Positions 11,811-21,569 of a DNA stretch of 64,000 bases are shown here, in pieces; positions within the stretch are counted from its first letter, which is position 1, and each line of letters starts with the position of its first letter. The stretch spans positions 63,228,727-63,292,726 of the forward strand of contig JAKGHH010000007.1 of the NCBI GenBank assembly GCA_022828595.1, in the 5' to 3' direction. The notes under the pieces are model-generated. The model searched no databases, was not told where the DNA came from, and saw only the letters and a list, made by a program, of their open reading frames with translations. Source of the stretch: Nelumbo lutea. Taxonomy: Eukaryota > Streptophyta > Magnoliopsida > Proteales > Nelumbonaceae. The translations under genes and the position numbers were made by a program.

Positions 11811-12640
11811 AAAAGAAAATTTAATTACAATTTAAATACTGTATTTATTTAAAAAACTTATATATATATATGTAAGAGATATAAAATATGGCTAATTAAT
11901 GTTGATAAATAATATGGGTAATTAATACTACTAATTAATAAAATATTGTAATTATTAAAAATATTGTAATATTGTAATTTTTGAAAATAATTTAATTATT
12001 AAATACTACAATTAATAAAATACTCCTAATTAATCAATATTGTATTTTTAAAATATTATAATTACTATGAAAAGTACTATAATTATTAAAAAATACTATA
12101 TTTATCAAAATACAATATTTATTAATTAAATAAAATACTAAAATTAATATTGTTAATTAATAAATACTATATTTTGTAAAATACTGTTAATCAATAAAAA
12201 TTAAGACAAAAACAAGTATTAAAAATACTATATATATTAAGAAAACAAGTATTAAAAATACTATATATGTAATTATTAAAAATATTAAGAATATGGTATT
12301 TATTAAAAATACTATAACTATTAAAATATAGTATTTTAATAATTATTGTTAATCAATTAATAATACTATAATTATTAAAAATATTGTAATTATCTAAATA
12401 AGGTATTTATTAAAAATACGGTTAAGACTGTTGGTGCTGTAATTGTTAAAAATACTGTATATTAATAAAATACTATTTTAAAAATTCACTGATTAATTAA
12501 TAATACTGTAATTATTAAAAATACTCTATTTTAATAAATAATGTTAATTAATTAATAATACTATAATTATGAAAATATTGTAATTATTAAAAATATTGTA
12601 ATACTGTTAATTAATAAATTACAAACAGTAAATTAGAATG
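11811..12640. repeat. AT-rich low-complexity tract
   Basis: About 830 bp of almost pure A/T built from irregular repeats of aatactataattattaaaaatattgtaattaataa. No coding potential. It could behave as a matrix-attachment-like or replication-slippage region, but nothing in the sequence proves that. Confidence 0.85.
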
Positions 12641-12831
12641 GGGGTATAGATAATCCATGATTTGCATCCATTCAATATGTCTCTACCAAGATTCTTCTTT
12701 AGATAAGCCTACATCGTTTTTCACTCTTTCTAGCAATCTACCAACTATAGTCGAGTTCTTATTTGGCTAACAAATAACAACATGCATAAGCGAAAGCAAT
12801 CTAAAGATTAAAGGGAGAAAGGAATAAATTT

Positions 12832-13112
12832 GGGGGCTGTTTGGTATGGTGCATTGTGTTGTCTTTGTGTTTTTTTGTTGATCAATACAAAATTGTGAGG
12901 AATACGTGGTCGCATCATATATGAGTGTCATTTCAATTAGAAAATGCATGTATAAGAAACATCAAATTTGATGTTTTAAGTAGAAGCAACAATTTGTATT
13001 GATCAACTTCAACATCTACAAAACATTTCATTTAGAAAAATCTCTCTCACACAAATTTGTATTGATCAACCCGAATGCAACAGCAATGAAATGCTTTTGT
13101 ACCAAACACCTC
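12832..13112. mobile_element. MITE with GGGGCTGTTTGGTA terminal repeats (PIF/Harbinger-like)
   Basis: The left end is GGGGGCTGTTTGGTA and the right end is taccaaacacctc, forming imperfect inverted termini. TTT precedes and TTA follows, close to the TTA target duplication of PIF/Harbinger elements. Internally attgatcaacttc / ttgttgatcaat forms a secondary inverted repeat. Non-coding, about 281 bp. Confidence 0.55.
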
Positions 13113-13201
13113 TTAGTGAAAGATAGCCAAATATAATTGGGTGTGGTCCTCTCATTTTATTTTACTTTTATACTAGGGAAAATCAATGATGCTAAAAAGA
13201 T

Positions 13202-13321
13202 ATGATACCAGAAAGACTTTGACCAATCAAAACACACCTTGTGAATTTTGATTGAAACTGAGTTGATTGGTTACCACTTATATGATAGAGGTTGATTGGT
13301 TATAAGTCTTTCCGGCATCAT
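13202..13321. mobile_element. 120-bp palindromic MITE
   Basis: About 30-bp terminal inverted repeats: atgataccagaaagactt at the left and aagtctttccggcatcat at the right, each continuing into accaatcaa / ttgattggt. Non-coding. The superfamily is not determined. Confidence 0.65.
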
Positions 13322-13350
13322 AGTTGAACTCTTTATACTAATGAAAGTAA

Positions 13351-13439
13351 GGCTCAGTTTAGAAAGAGTACAAATACATAAAAAATATTTGGTTTTACAC
13401 TCTACAAATTTTATATTTGTATTCCTTCCAAACTGAGCC
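13351..13439. mobile_element. GGCTCAGTTTGG-family MITE, copy 2, with TAA target duplication
   Basis: 89 bp with perfect ends GGCTCAGTTTAG / ccaaactgagcc, flanked by TAA on both sides. A 3-bp TAA duplication points to a Tourist-like (PIF/Harbinger) MITE. Confidence 0.75.
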
Positions 13440-14158
13440 TAAATTACACAATTATTGAAAAGCACTTTGTTGGTAAAAAACATAAAAAGACAACTTTACC
13501 CATTAAGTGACGCCTCCCAACACTAATAAGGGTGCAAATTGGGTCGGGTCGGGTTGGAAAATTTTTCCAATGTACCCAACCCCTAACCCAATTAATAAAG
13601 TTGAAACTTTTTGAATGGGGCAGCCAGACTTGTAGCTCTCTTTATGACTATATTATACATGCCTAGCTACTTAGCTAGTTTTCTATTTACCAAAAAGATA
13701 TATTTCATATTCACATTATATAAGGAAATTGGGATAATTCATTTTTTTTCGATTAATCAAATTCTGAAAACTGAAACTGAAATTGAATTTTCCAAAAACC
13801 AAATGAACTGAAACTAAAAAACTGAAATCGAAATTCTCAATTCAGTTTTTGGGTTTCAACTGAATAATACTTACCCCTAAAAACAATGATGATAAAGCTT
13901 TCTCTTTAACCATATGCCTCCATCATAGAATCTTTGGACAGGAATTCCTCTCCCTGTAGTCTCACTCTCTACTTTTATTGCCAAAAACAAGGATGAAACA
14001 ACTAACTTGCACTTAATGGAAGAAACAGAGTAATTAGTACTCGATACGTATGAAAATCCAGTCAAATATCCAAAAAGCTATTATTTTTAAAATAATACAA
14101 AATATAAGGTTTTGCATTCTACATATTTGTATTTATACTTCTTGTAAATTCAGTCTAA
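13440..14158. other. No gene seen; partial MITE at the end
   Basis: Contains a GGGTCGGGT/ACCCAACCC inverted repeat near 13540-13590. At 14090-14156 there is a partial GGCTCAG-family MITE that has only its right half. I see no coding region. Confidence 0.5.
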
Positions 14159-14277
14159 GGTTCAGTTTGGAAAGAGTATAAATACAAATATATACAGTGC
14201 AAATACAAACAAAATAATACAAAATATAAGGTTTTACACTCTACGTATTTACATTTGTACTCCTTCCAAACTGAACC
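14159..14277. mobile_element. GGCTCAGTTTGG-family MITE, copy 3
   Basis: Ends GGTTCAGTTTGG / CCAAACTGAACC. It immediately precedes the next MITE, separated only by TTA. Confidence 0.75.
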
Positions 14278-14280
14278 TTA

Positions 14281-14394
14281 GGCTCAGTTTGGAAGGAGTG
14301 CAAATACAATTTATAGAGTGCAAAACCTTATATTTTGTATGCATTTTCACTGTGTATATTTATATTTGTATTCTTTCTAAACTGAGCCATAAAT

Positions 14395-14436
<42 letters not shown>

Positions 14437-14560
14437 ATTTATGGCTCAGTTTAGAAAGAATACAAATATAAATATACACAGTGAAAATGCATACAAAATA
14501 ATACAAAATATAAGGTTTTGCACTCTACTATTTATATTTGTACTCCTTCCAAATGGAGCC
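14281..14560. repeat. Two MITE copies head-to-head forming a long palindrome around (TA)n
   Basis: MITE copy 4 (14281-14388) and copy 5 (14443-14560) are inverted relative to each other and are separated by a TA dinucleotide run (about 14399-14432). The facing halves are essentially exact reverse complements, including tgcattttcactgtg versus cacagtgaaaatgca, apart from a 12-bp indel. The DNA or an RNA copy could fold into one hairpin of about 115 bp per arm. Confidence 0.85.
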
Positions 14561-14579
14561 CAATGGACAAAATTACTAA

Positions 14580-14672
14580 AGTTCAATTTGGAAGGAATAG
14601 AAATACAAATACATACAAAATACAAGATTTTGCGCTCTACTATTTATATTTGTACTCCTTCCAAATGGAGCC
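14580..14672. mobile_element. GGCTCAGTTTGG-family MITE, copy 6
   Basis: Ends gttcaatttggaagg / ccttccaaatggagcc. It is the equivalent of copies 1 (3204) and 7 (20462) and stands at the left border of the copy B leader. Confidence 0.7.
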
Positions 14673-14912
14673 CAATCAATGAACAAAATTACAGTTGCAA
14701 ACTTGCAATCACAAAAATTCAATGGTCGCAGTAGCATCTTTTTGTTGTAAACCACAGCTTTATTCTTTGTGCCAGGCAGCGGTTAATGGGTGGTAGGGGA
14801 AGCTGATGGATGTTCATGTAGTTTGAAAAAGAAAAAAAGGAATTTAACACTTATGAATTCTCCTTAATTATCAAAATATATAAATTAAATACTTATAAAT
14901 TTTTTTCTTAAA

Positions 14913-14995
14913 TGCTGGCTATGGGGTTCGAACCCATGCGTACTTATGTACAGAAGATCTTAAGTCTTCCCCCTTAACCACTCGGGCAAACCAGC
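14913..14995 (-). tRNA. tRNA-Leu(UAA), carried in a retroelement leader (copy B)
   Basis: 83-nt type II tRNA on the minus strand. The acceptor stem GCTGGTT pairs with AGCCAGC (one G-U), with discriminator A. The anticodon stem GAAGA/TCTTC encloses the loop CTTAAGA, anticodon UAA. There is a long variable arm and the T arm ATGGG-TTCGAAC-CCCAT is perfect. Both internal Pol III boxes are present (GAGTGGTTAAGG and GGTTCGAACCC). There is no run of four or more T within about 40 nt downstream, so termination may be poor. It has the same orientation as the retroelement. It could be a functional nuclear tRNA gene or a well-preserved passenger. Confidence 0.85.
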
Positions 14996-15208
14996 TTCAA
15001 TTATTATAATAAATTAATGGTTTTTATTACTAAGAAAATCAATGCATCCATTTATATATGATTTTACATCGGTTTCATTGCATAGCTGACGTGTTACACG
15101 TGATTGGTTGTCGCATGTCTACTAAAGGGAGTCCACGTGTTAAGGTATTAGATAGTGCCTTTGAGAGTGATGGGATAGGATTTGAAGGTGGTTAGTGGAT
15201 TAGTAAAA

Positions 15209-15744
15209 GGGATTATAGCCGATAGACCGGTTCATGGGCCGGGTGGCCCAACGGGCCGACCTGGCCTCCAGACGGGTTTGAATACGCAAATGAGCCTGCG
15301 GGCTTGACCTCGGGCCAAAAAGCCCGACCCGCAATAAATTCGAGTCGTGCTCGAGATTTGTCAAAATAGCTAGGCCTGGCCCGACCTATAGACTAAACCC
15401 AAAAACCCTAAATCCTAAGTAACCCTTCTCATTTATCTCTGTCCACATTTCCTGTTAGCCGAACTACCCAGTGCCGAACCTGTCTTCTCTTCACATCCTC
15501 CTCACACTCTGAAGCAGTCGTAGAACCAGCGAATATTCACCGGTAGACTTGCGGTGAGTCTTCTCTCTCTCTCTCTCTCCTCTTCTCACTTCTTCTCTTT
15601 CAAATCTTAGACACCAACGAGGCGGCAAACACAAGCACCGGCAGCGGCGGCGATGAGTCCTCTCTCTCTCTCTCATAAGCTAATTAACTCTTCTTTCCAC
15701 TATCAAAATCGCATCTCACCGCAAATTGAGCACCAGTCGGTGAA

Positions 15745-15776
<32 letters not shown>

Positions 15777-16722
15777 GACGCAAACTCAACACCGGCGAAC
15801 ACAGTCAACGGCGGTGAGTTCTTTCTTCTATTAGGTCAGGCTTCGGGCTTTTTATTAGGGTCGGGCTGGGGCCCATGTTATAGGCCGGTTGGTCGGGCCG
15901 GGCTCGGGCTCGGGCCTAACAAAATCATGTTTATGAAGAGTAAAAGCCCGGCCCGAGCCCGGCCCATGAACAAGTGTAATAGTCGATAAGGGCAACTTTT
16001 GGGCCCTAATATCAATGAGAACAATATTTTTAAAATAATTATTAAAGTAGGTTAACATTTAAAAAAAATATATCAAATAGGGGCAAAAAGACTATTCATC
16101 TCCTTCTTCCTTTAAACCATCGAACAAATCTCCTCCAATCCTGATTTTTAAGCTTTAATGGTGTCCAAAACTGCTTCAGGTACCTCTAACAGGCTTCTGA
16201 GAGGCCAAAATACTTACATCCCTACTACGCCTCTCACGTCATCGATTCGTACACTATGAACAAGGTTCACAGAGGAAGCTATGAAATATGGCGTAATTTC
16301 ATCATTGATGGAGCTTCTTTGAGGGAAAATCAGTTGGGTTGAGCAAAGAGCCACCAATCAACTTGCTTACCAGAAGGGTTGGAAGCTTGAAGATGGAGAA
16401 TCAAAAAGCAGAGGAATGGGCTAGCCAGATTCAGTACTGGTTTCTCTAGAAAATCAAGCAGAGGAATGTGCTCCTAATGGATTACAAAGAAAACAAATCG
16501 AAATTCAAGAACAACAAAAGGGTAGAGGTATCTGAAGAAGAAGGGAGAGAGAGATGGAGGTGGGGAGATTTGTTCGGTGGTTTAAGGGAGAAGAAGATGA
16601 ACAGTGTTTTTGCCCCTCTTTGATATTTTAAATAAAAGTTAACCCATTATATAAATTATATTAAAAAGGTTAATTTTTATTGATGTTTGGGTCCAAAAGT
16701 TTCCCTTATCAGCTATAATCCC
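15209..16722. mobile_element. MULE-like non-autonomous element with perfect 9-bp target duplication
   Basis: TTAGTAAAA occurs directly on both sides (15200-15208 and 16723-16731). The homologous site in copy C (28520-28535) has a single TTAGTAAAA, which confirms insertion. Termini are GGGATTATAGCCGATA and its near inverse TATCAGCTATAATCCC. The left TIR is itself split by an inner insertion (15225 to about 15970); beyond it the TIR resumes (gataagggcaacttttggg) and matches the right end inverted for about 80 bp. No transposase. The interior carries captured gene-like sequence. Confidence 0.85.
15225..15970. mobile_element. Inner insertion within the MULE-like TIR, with captured 5'-leader-like repeats
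   Basis: Both ends contain TTCATGGGCCGGG in inverted orientation. TAGCCGATA on the left and TAGTCGATA on the right are a 9-bp imperfect target duplication. The interior repeats an accgg...ggtgagtcttctctctctc module about four times. It looks like copies of a CT-rich plant 5' leader with a splice-donor-like GGTGAGT. No long open frame crosses it. Confidence 0.6.
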
Positions 16723-16856
16723 TTAGTAAAATCACTTGGAGTTGGTCCATGGTGATCAAGTTCTGAGTGTTTTCGGCGTTTCTTGCCATGTCAGCTGAAG
16801 TTTAGGTGTTACTGCTTGAGTTTCTTAGAGTGAGTTAAGGGAAGTCTTAGCGACAT

Positions 16857-17382
16857 TTCCCACAAAACGCGCTAATTGATGCTGTCTAGAATGGACTAAG
16901 GGAAGCGTTGTCAATTCGATTCCAAGCCAAGGAGCAAGTAGTCCAAGGCCTAGGTTGGCCAAGGACTGGTAGGTTCGTCCTGCGAGGAGCAAAGAAGAGA
17001 CAACGTCAGAGGCCTTGGGTGAGTACCCGAGGTAGAGACTTTGACGCTCAAGTTAGTTTAGGTGCAGTGCAAGGTGGACGAGGCCTGAGGTGGGAACACT
17101 CAAATGAGGATACAAGGGAAACTGGAGAGCTCTCAAAGTTCTTAGGTTTAGATTCCAGATGTTTACCTTGAGGGAGTTGCCCTCTATTTATACTTGAGGC
17201 CGCCAGGAGGTAGGTGGGCTCGGATGGTGAGGATGTTGTCCTTTCTTGAGGAATGCATCCATCCAAGCTCGTCGTGTGCAGTTGAGTCCTCGTTAGGTCC
17301 ATTCTGAGCGCTATCGCCTACCACGTGCACATGTCCTGTTGGTCAGGGTGGGGTCCATTCTGAGCGCTGACCTCTGCTCTGC
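16857..17382 (-). mobile_element. LTR (with PBS) shared between copies B and C
   Basis: On the minus strand, sequence following the LTR end (…ATCA) reads ATTAGCGCGTTTTGTGGGAA, a decayed form of the TTGGCGCC..TGTGGGAA PBS seen in the intact Tat element here. The LTR spans about 16877-17382. A minus-strand TATA box (TATAAATA, about 17184-17193) lies inside. On its right is a purine tract (minus AAGAGTGGGGG), the PPT of copy C. It therefore serves as 3' LTR of copy C and 5' LTR of copy B. The exact right border is uncertain. Confidence 0.65.
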
Positions 17383-20300
17383 CCCCCACTCTTGAGGCCG
17401 TGGTCGGGTCGAAGCTAAGGACCTTGACTTCAACCAAAGAGAGTTCACTACCTTTGTTGGTAGGCATCGCTGGGTTTTCTTGACGAGGGTTTCGGCTTCG
17501 CCTAAGGAAAATACCTCATCTTCGGTGGGGAGCGCAAAGAATCTTCCTTTATCAAGGGCCTCAGTCTCGGCTTGTTGGAGATGAACTTGGAGTTGCCTAT
17601 GGTGGCATCGACTTGATCTTTGCTCCTTTCCCAGAGGGGCACCGTGGAGGTTCTAGTTCCTTGGAGGCCTCGACACCCATGTCGGGCTTGGGCGAGAGTA
17701 GCTCTTGCCCCCTATCCTGTTGTTTACCAGCACCGAGGTGAGTCTTCGTGAGGCGTCAGCCTTGGTTGGGGACACCGAGGGTGTCGCGGAGGGTTAGGAG
17801 CCTATGAGTCCGTGACAGTCATATACCGGATGGATCTCGCTGCTGATGAACCATACCTGTGAGGGTAACGAGTTCCGGTGATGGGCGTGGACTGTATGTC
17901 CCATGGGTTCTCGTGTAGGCAAGTCAAAACTGTGCCCATGATGGGTCCTGGGGTGGGGACGTTCCCGAGATGGGTTGTGGTGTCACGCCGGTAGGAGGTA
18001 CGGAGCCAGGCAAGTCAGGTTGCATGTTCTCCGGTTCGGAGATACTGGGTGAACCGGTCGACATGGCGAGGTGACCAGTCAGCTCACCTAGCATCATTTC
18101 TTCTTCCCAAGGGGTGCGACGTGTATCGATCACTGGATAGGACTACGAGGGTGGTCGTTGTATAGCCGTTGGATTGGAGGCGATTTGGACTGTCCATTTC
18201 CCTTTAACTAGGGGGCCTTAGTTGCGTTTTCCCCACCATTACCCTTGCCTTAGTTATTTTTGGTCCAAGGCTCTACCTCCGAAGTGGTTACCACAGATAC
18301 ATTCATGAATCTCTCGAAGGACGTACTCGCCCTCCTCTTGGTGGAGGCATAAGAGATAAGGCAAGGTAAAAGATCTTCGATATAGCTTCCCTTCAAACAA
18401 AGTGTAGTGGGCGGCCTACCGTCAGATTCATCTAGCCTTGTTCCTATCGTCGGGCAGCTGCTCAATCAAGAGGAAGACAATGATGGGATCCATCCAGGAC
18501 GACTCGGCCTGCACTGGGAGTATTTGGACTTCTTCAATGGTGGGACAAGCTAACCTCTCTACACAAACAATGCGGTAGAGGGTTGCGCCAAAGGTGCTTG
18601 CCAATTTTGATAGGGCCTTTGCTCTCATGTTCTTAGATCGCAGAAGCTGTTGTAGGGAGAGGTGCTAGAAGTGGCGGGCGAGTTGACTTGATTCACCTGG
18701 CCTCGTACTCACCGTTGACTTTATTCACTACCAGTTGAGAGTCACTGAAGACCTCAGTGTGTTGGAAGCCGAGGTCTTTCGTGAGCTGCAATCCAACAAG
18801 GAGGGCTTCATACTCAACTTAATTGTTGGAGGCCGAGAAGTTGAACCTCAACGCATACTCTACTTCGGTGTTATCCATGGTGAGGAGTATGAGGCCGACT
18901 CCACTTCCCTTAGAGTAGGATGATCCATCAACATATAGCTTCCAGGTGGGTCAAGCTCCTCGGCTGGCTAACGACTTTCTTCTTGTTCTTCTTCAGGGAA
19001 TCAACAGAAGGATCGGCTGAAGGTGTATTTTGTCACAAAATTGGCCAAGGCATATGCTTTGATTGTGGGCCTTGGCTAGTACTATAGGTCGAACTCAGAT
19101 AGCTCAATGGCCCACTTGATATGGTGTTCCGAGGCTTATGGCTTGGCGAGGATGACTTTAAGAGGTTGGTTCATCTGGACTGTGATGGTGTGGGCTTGGA
19201 AATACGACCTGAGCTTTATGGTGGAGACCATGAGGGCGAATGCTAGTTTTTCTACCTCGGGGTACCGTGTCTAGGCGTCGTAGAGGACCTTGCTAATGTT
19301 GTAAACCGGTGTCTGCACTCCATCTTCTCTAATCGGTATCGAGTTGATGGCCTCATCCCTAACAGAGAGATATAGGTACAACACGTCTCCTGGGAGTGGC
19401 CGAGTGAGGAGAGGCAGCGAGGCGATGTAAGACTTGAGTTCTTCTAAGGCGTGCTGGCAGTCTTCCATCCATTAAAAGTCCTTCAATTTCTTGATGGCCT
19501 GGAAAAAAGGTAAGCAGCGGTCAGCCGACTTCGACATGAAGTGGCTAAGGGCAGCCACTTGGCTGGTGAGTCTCTAAGTTTCCTTGACCAACCGAGGTGG
19601 TGCCATGTCCAAGATAGCTCGAATCTTCTCTAGGTTGGCCCCTATACCTCGTTGTGTGACGACGAAGCCCAAGAATTTGCCAGATGTAACATCGAAGGCA
19701 CACTTGCTGGGGTTGAGCTTCATGTTGTATCTCCGCAAGGTGTCAAAGCTTTCGGCTAGGTCCGAGGTATGTTGGTCGGCTCTCATGCTCTTCAAAACCA
19801 TGTCATCTACATAGACTTCAACATTTCTTCCCCTTTCGTGCTTGAAAACTTTGTTGGCGAGGCGCTGGTAGGTGGCCCCAACATTCTTGAGGTCGAAGGG
19901 CATGACCTTGTAGCAGTATGTGTTGTGCTTGGTGATGAACAAGGTCTTCTCTTTGTCTTCAGGGTGCATTTTGATCTGGTTGTATACAGAAAAGGCATCC
20001 ATGAAGCTACGTAGCTCATACCCTACGATGACATCAATGATGTGGTCAATCCTCGGCAAGGGAAAATTGTCTTTGGGACAGGCTCGGTTAAGGTCTGTGA
20101 AATCAATATAGACCCACCACTTCCCATTAGCTTTCTTCACCATAACCACATTGGACAACCTGTTAGGGTTCTCTCAGAGTAGTTTGACAACTTCCTTTCC
20201 TATGGCCTACCATAACTCTGGTGCAAAGTTCCACGTTTTTTGCCAAATAGGCCTAGAGCTCGGATCCACGCTCAGCCTGTGAGTAATGACTGAAGGATCA

Positions 20301-20461
20301 ATTCCAAGCATGTCAGCGGTAGACCAAGCAAAAACGTCGGCATTAGTTCTGAGGAAACTTACCAATTTGAATAAGCTTTCTGGGAGAAGGTTGGACCCGA
20401 TACAGACTATTCTTTTGGGCTCGGCCTCGTCTAAAGATATCGAGACGAGGTCTCATCTAAG
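17383..20461 (-). pseudogene. Tat-like gypsy pol (RT, RNase H, aRNase H, integrase zinc finger), copy C
   Basis: Minus strand. An amino-terminal pol region with DVFAWSTADMLGIDP is at about 20330, then the RT at 20158-19574: VVMVKKANGKW, DLNRACPKDNFPLPRID, the catalytic YVDD (VEVYVDDMVLKS, about 19810), KCAFDVTSGKFLGF. RNase H follows (19468-19271, LYLYLSVRDEAINS) and then an archaeal-type RNase H tail (ALSKLASTFGATLYR, about 18620-18570). The integrase H2C2 finger region is recognisable at 18465-18250, after which integrase stops. There is no DDE core and no gag, and the frame is broken many times. The element could only move with helper proteins. Confidence 0.85.
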
Positions 20462-20568
20462 GGCTCAGTTTGGAGGGAATACAAATACAAATATGTATGA
20501 TACAAATACATACAAAATACAAGATTTTAAGCTCTACTATCATGTTTGTACTCCTTCCAAATGGAACC
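20462..20568. mobile_element. GGCTCAGTTTGG-family MITE, copy 7
   Basis: Ends GGCTCAGTTTGG / ccaaatggaacc. Its last five bases (GAACC, 20564-20568) are the target duplication of the Tat element that follows. Confidence 0.75.
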
Positions 20569-21486
20569 TGATGAAGGAAGATTTGGCCCGACCTCATAGT
20601 TACGCAACACATGGCAAAGGCAACAGCTCGGCACAAAAGCATGCCTAAGGCGCAAGCACCAAGGCGAGAAACCAGCGGACCGAACTCCCCTACCAGTAGT
20701 CCGAACTCCCTACTAGGAGCCCGAACTCGCCCTTCGGCCCCAAGCCAGACAGTAACCCGAACTGGCCTGCATGTAGCAGTTCGGGACACACCTCGCCGAA
20801 CTGGCCCGCCTGCAGTTCGAGACACACCTCATCGAACTAGCCTGCCCTATGGCAGTTCGGGACACACCTCGCCAAACTGGCCTACCCTATGGCAGTTCGG
20901 GACACACCTCGCCGAACTGGACTGCCCTACAGATACATGTCATACCTTCGAACTCAAGACTTCGCCTCGCTCACCACTCCACCACATCACCCTCAGGATG
21001 CCAAAACCAAACAAACCGTACCACGCCTGACACCGAGGAAGTCCGTACCCAAGGGCGGCACACTTGACTGACTTGGGATCTTACGCTTGACAATCGCACC
21101 CCAAACGGCCACCTACCACCGCCTCCTGACACCGCCATCTCCAGTTACAGAGACGGCTCTGACAAAGAGCAGTGGTGGTTCTGTCTCGGCAGAAAGGACG
21201 ACACCAAAACTGACAAAAGCAAGGGTAATCATACCCGACCTGACAGGGGCTTCTGAGTGAGTGTGCGAAGTGGTTATAAAAGGCCCCCTACCCCCAACAG
21301 CAAGGTATGTGAACTTTGCGCCATCTAGTCTTTAATTTGCCTTTGAGAGAATACTAACTTGAGCTTTTGAGTTATCTCACTGGGTTCCCCCCGTAGTTCC
21401 CTCATCTTCTCCATTTCAGGCTCCCCGTCGCTCCAGTCAGAGGGGAAATCGTTGACAGCTAAGACCGGCCGGATTGTGCTCCATCA
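20569..21486 (+). mobile_element. 5' LTR of the Tat element
   Basis: 918 bp. Four direct repeats (36-40 bp apart, starting at 20776, 20812, 20852 and 20892) each form a potential hairpin, CAGTTCGG with CCGAACTG. A TATA box (TATAAA, 21275-21280) lies downstream, so the repeats are in U3. The LTR ends gctccatca just before the PBS. Confidence 0.9.
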
Positions 21487-21569
21487 ATTGGCGCCGACTG
21501 TGGGAACGCTTCTAAAAGCCTCCCTCTAAATCTCTCTTACCTACCCTTCTTTCAAAAACTCCAACACCC

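Larger units (their letters stand above)
14673..17382 (-). mobile_element. Copy B: 5' leader, PBS and LTR of the tRNA-Leu-bearing Tat-like element
   Basis: The same sequence as the copy C leader (27584-29150): conserved tract from gttgcaaacttgcaatcac, tRNA-Leu at 14913-14995, PBS-like site at 16857-16876 and LTR from 16877. It is interrupted by the MULE-like element at 15209-16722. It lacks the hAT-like insert present in copies A and C. pol is absent; the copy is cut off at the MITE on its left. Confidence 0.75.

Noticed and set aside
14913..14995. Chloroplast trnL insertion
   Set aside because: The plastid trnL-UAA has an intron and a different acceptor sequence; this is the nuclear-type tRNA-Leu without an intron.
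19584..20111. Plus-strand open frames over 19.6-20.1 kb
   Set aside because: Shadows of the minus-strand RT, which carries the real motifs (YVDD, DLNRACPKD).
20776..20925. Repeated palindromes as a CRISPR array
   Set aside because: They lie inside both LTRs of a retrotransposon, with only four units and repetitive 'spacers'.
20611..21071. Plus-strand open frames (139, 72 and 60 codons) and minus 122-codon frame in the LTR
   Set aside because: They translate the hairpin repeats of the LTR; the same frames recur in the other LTR. Non-coding.
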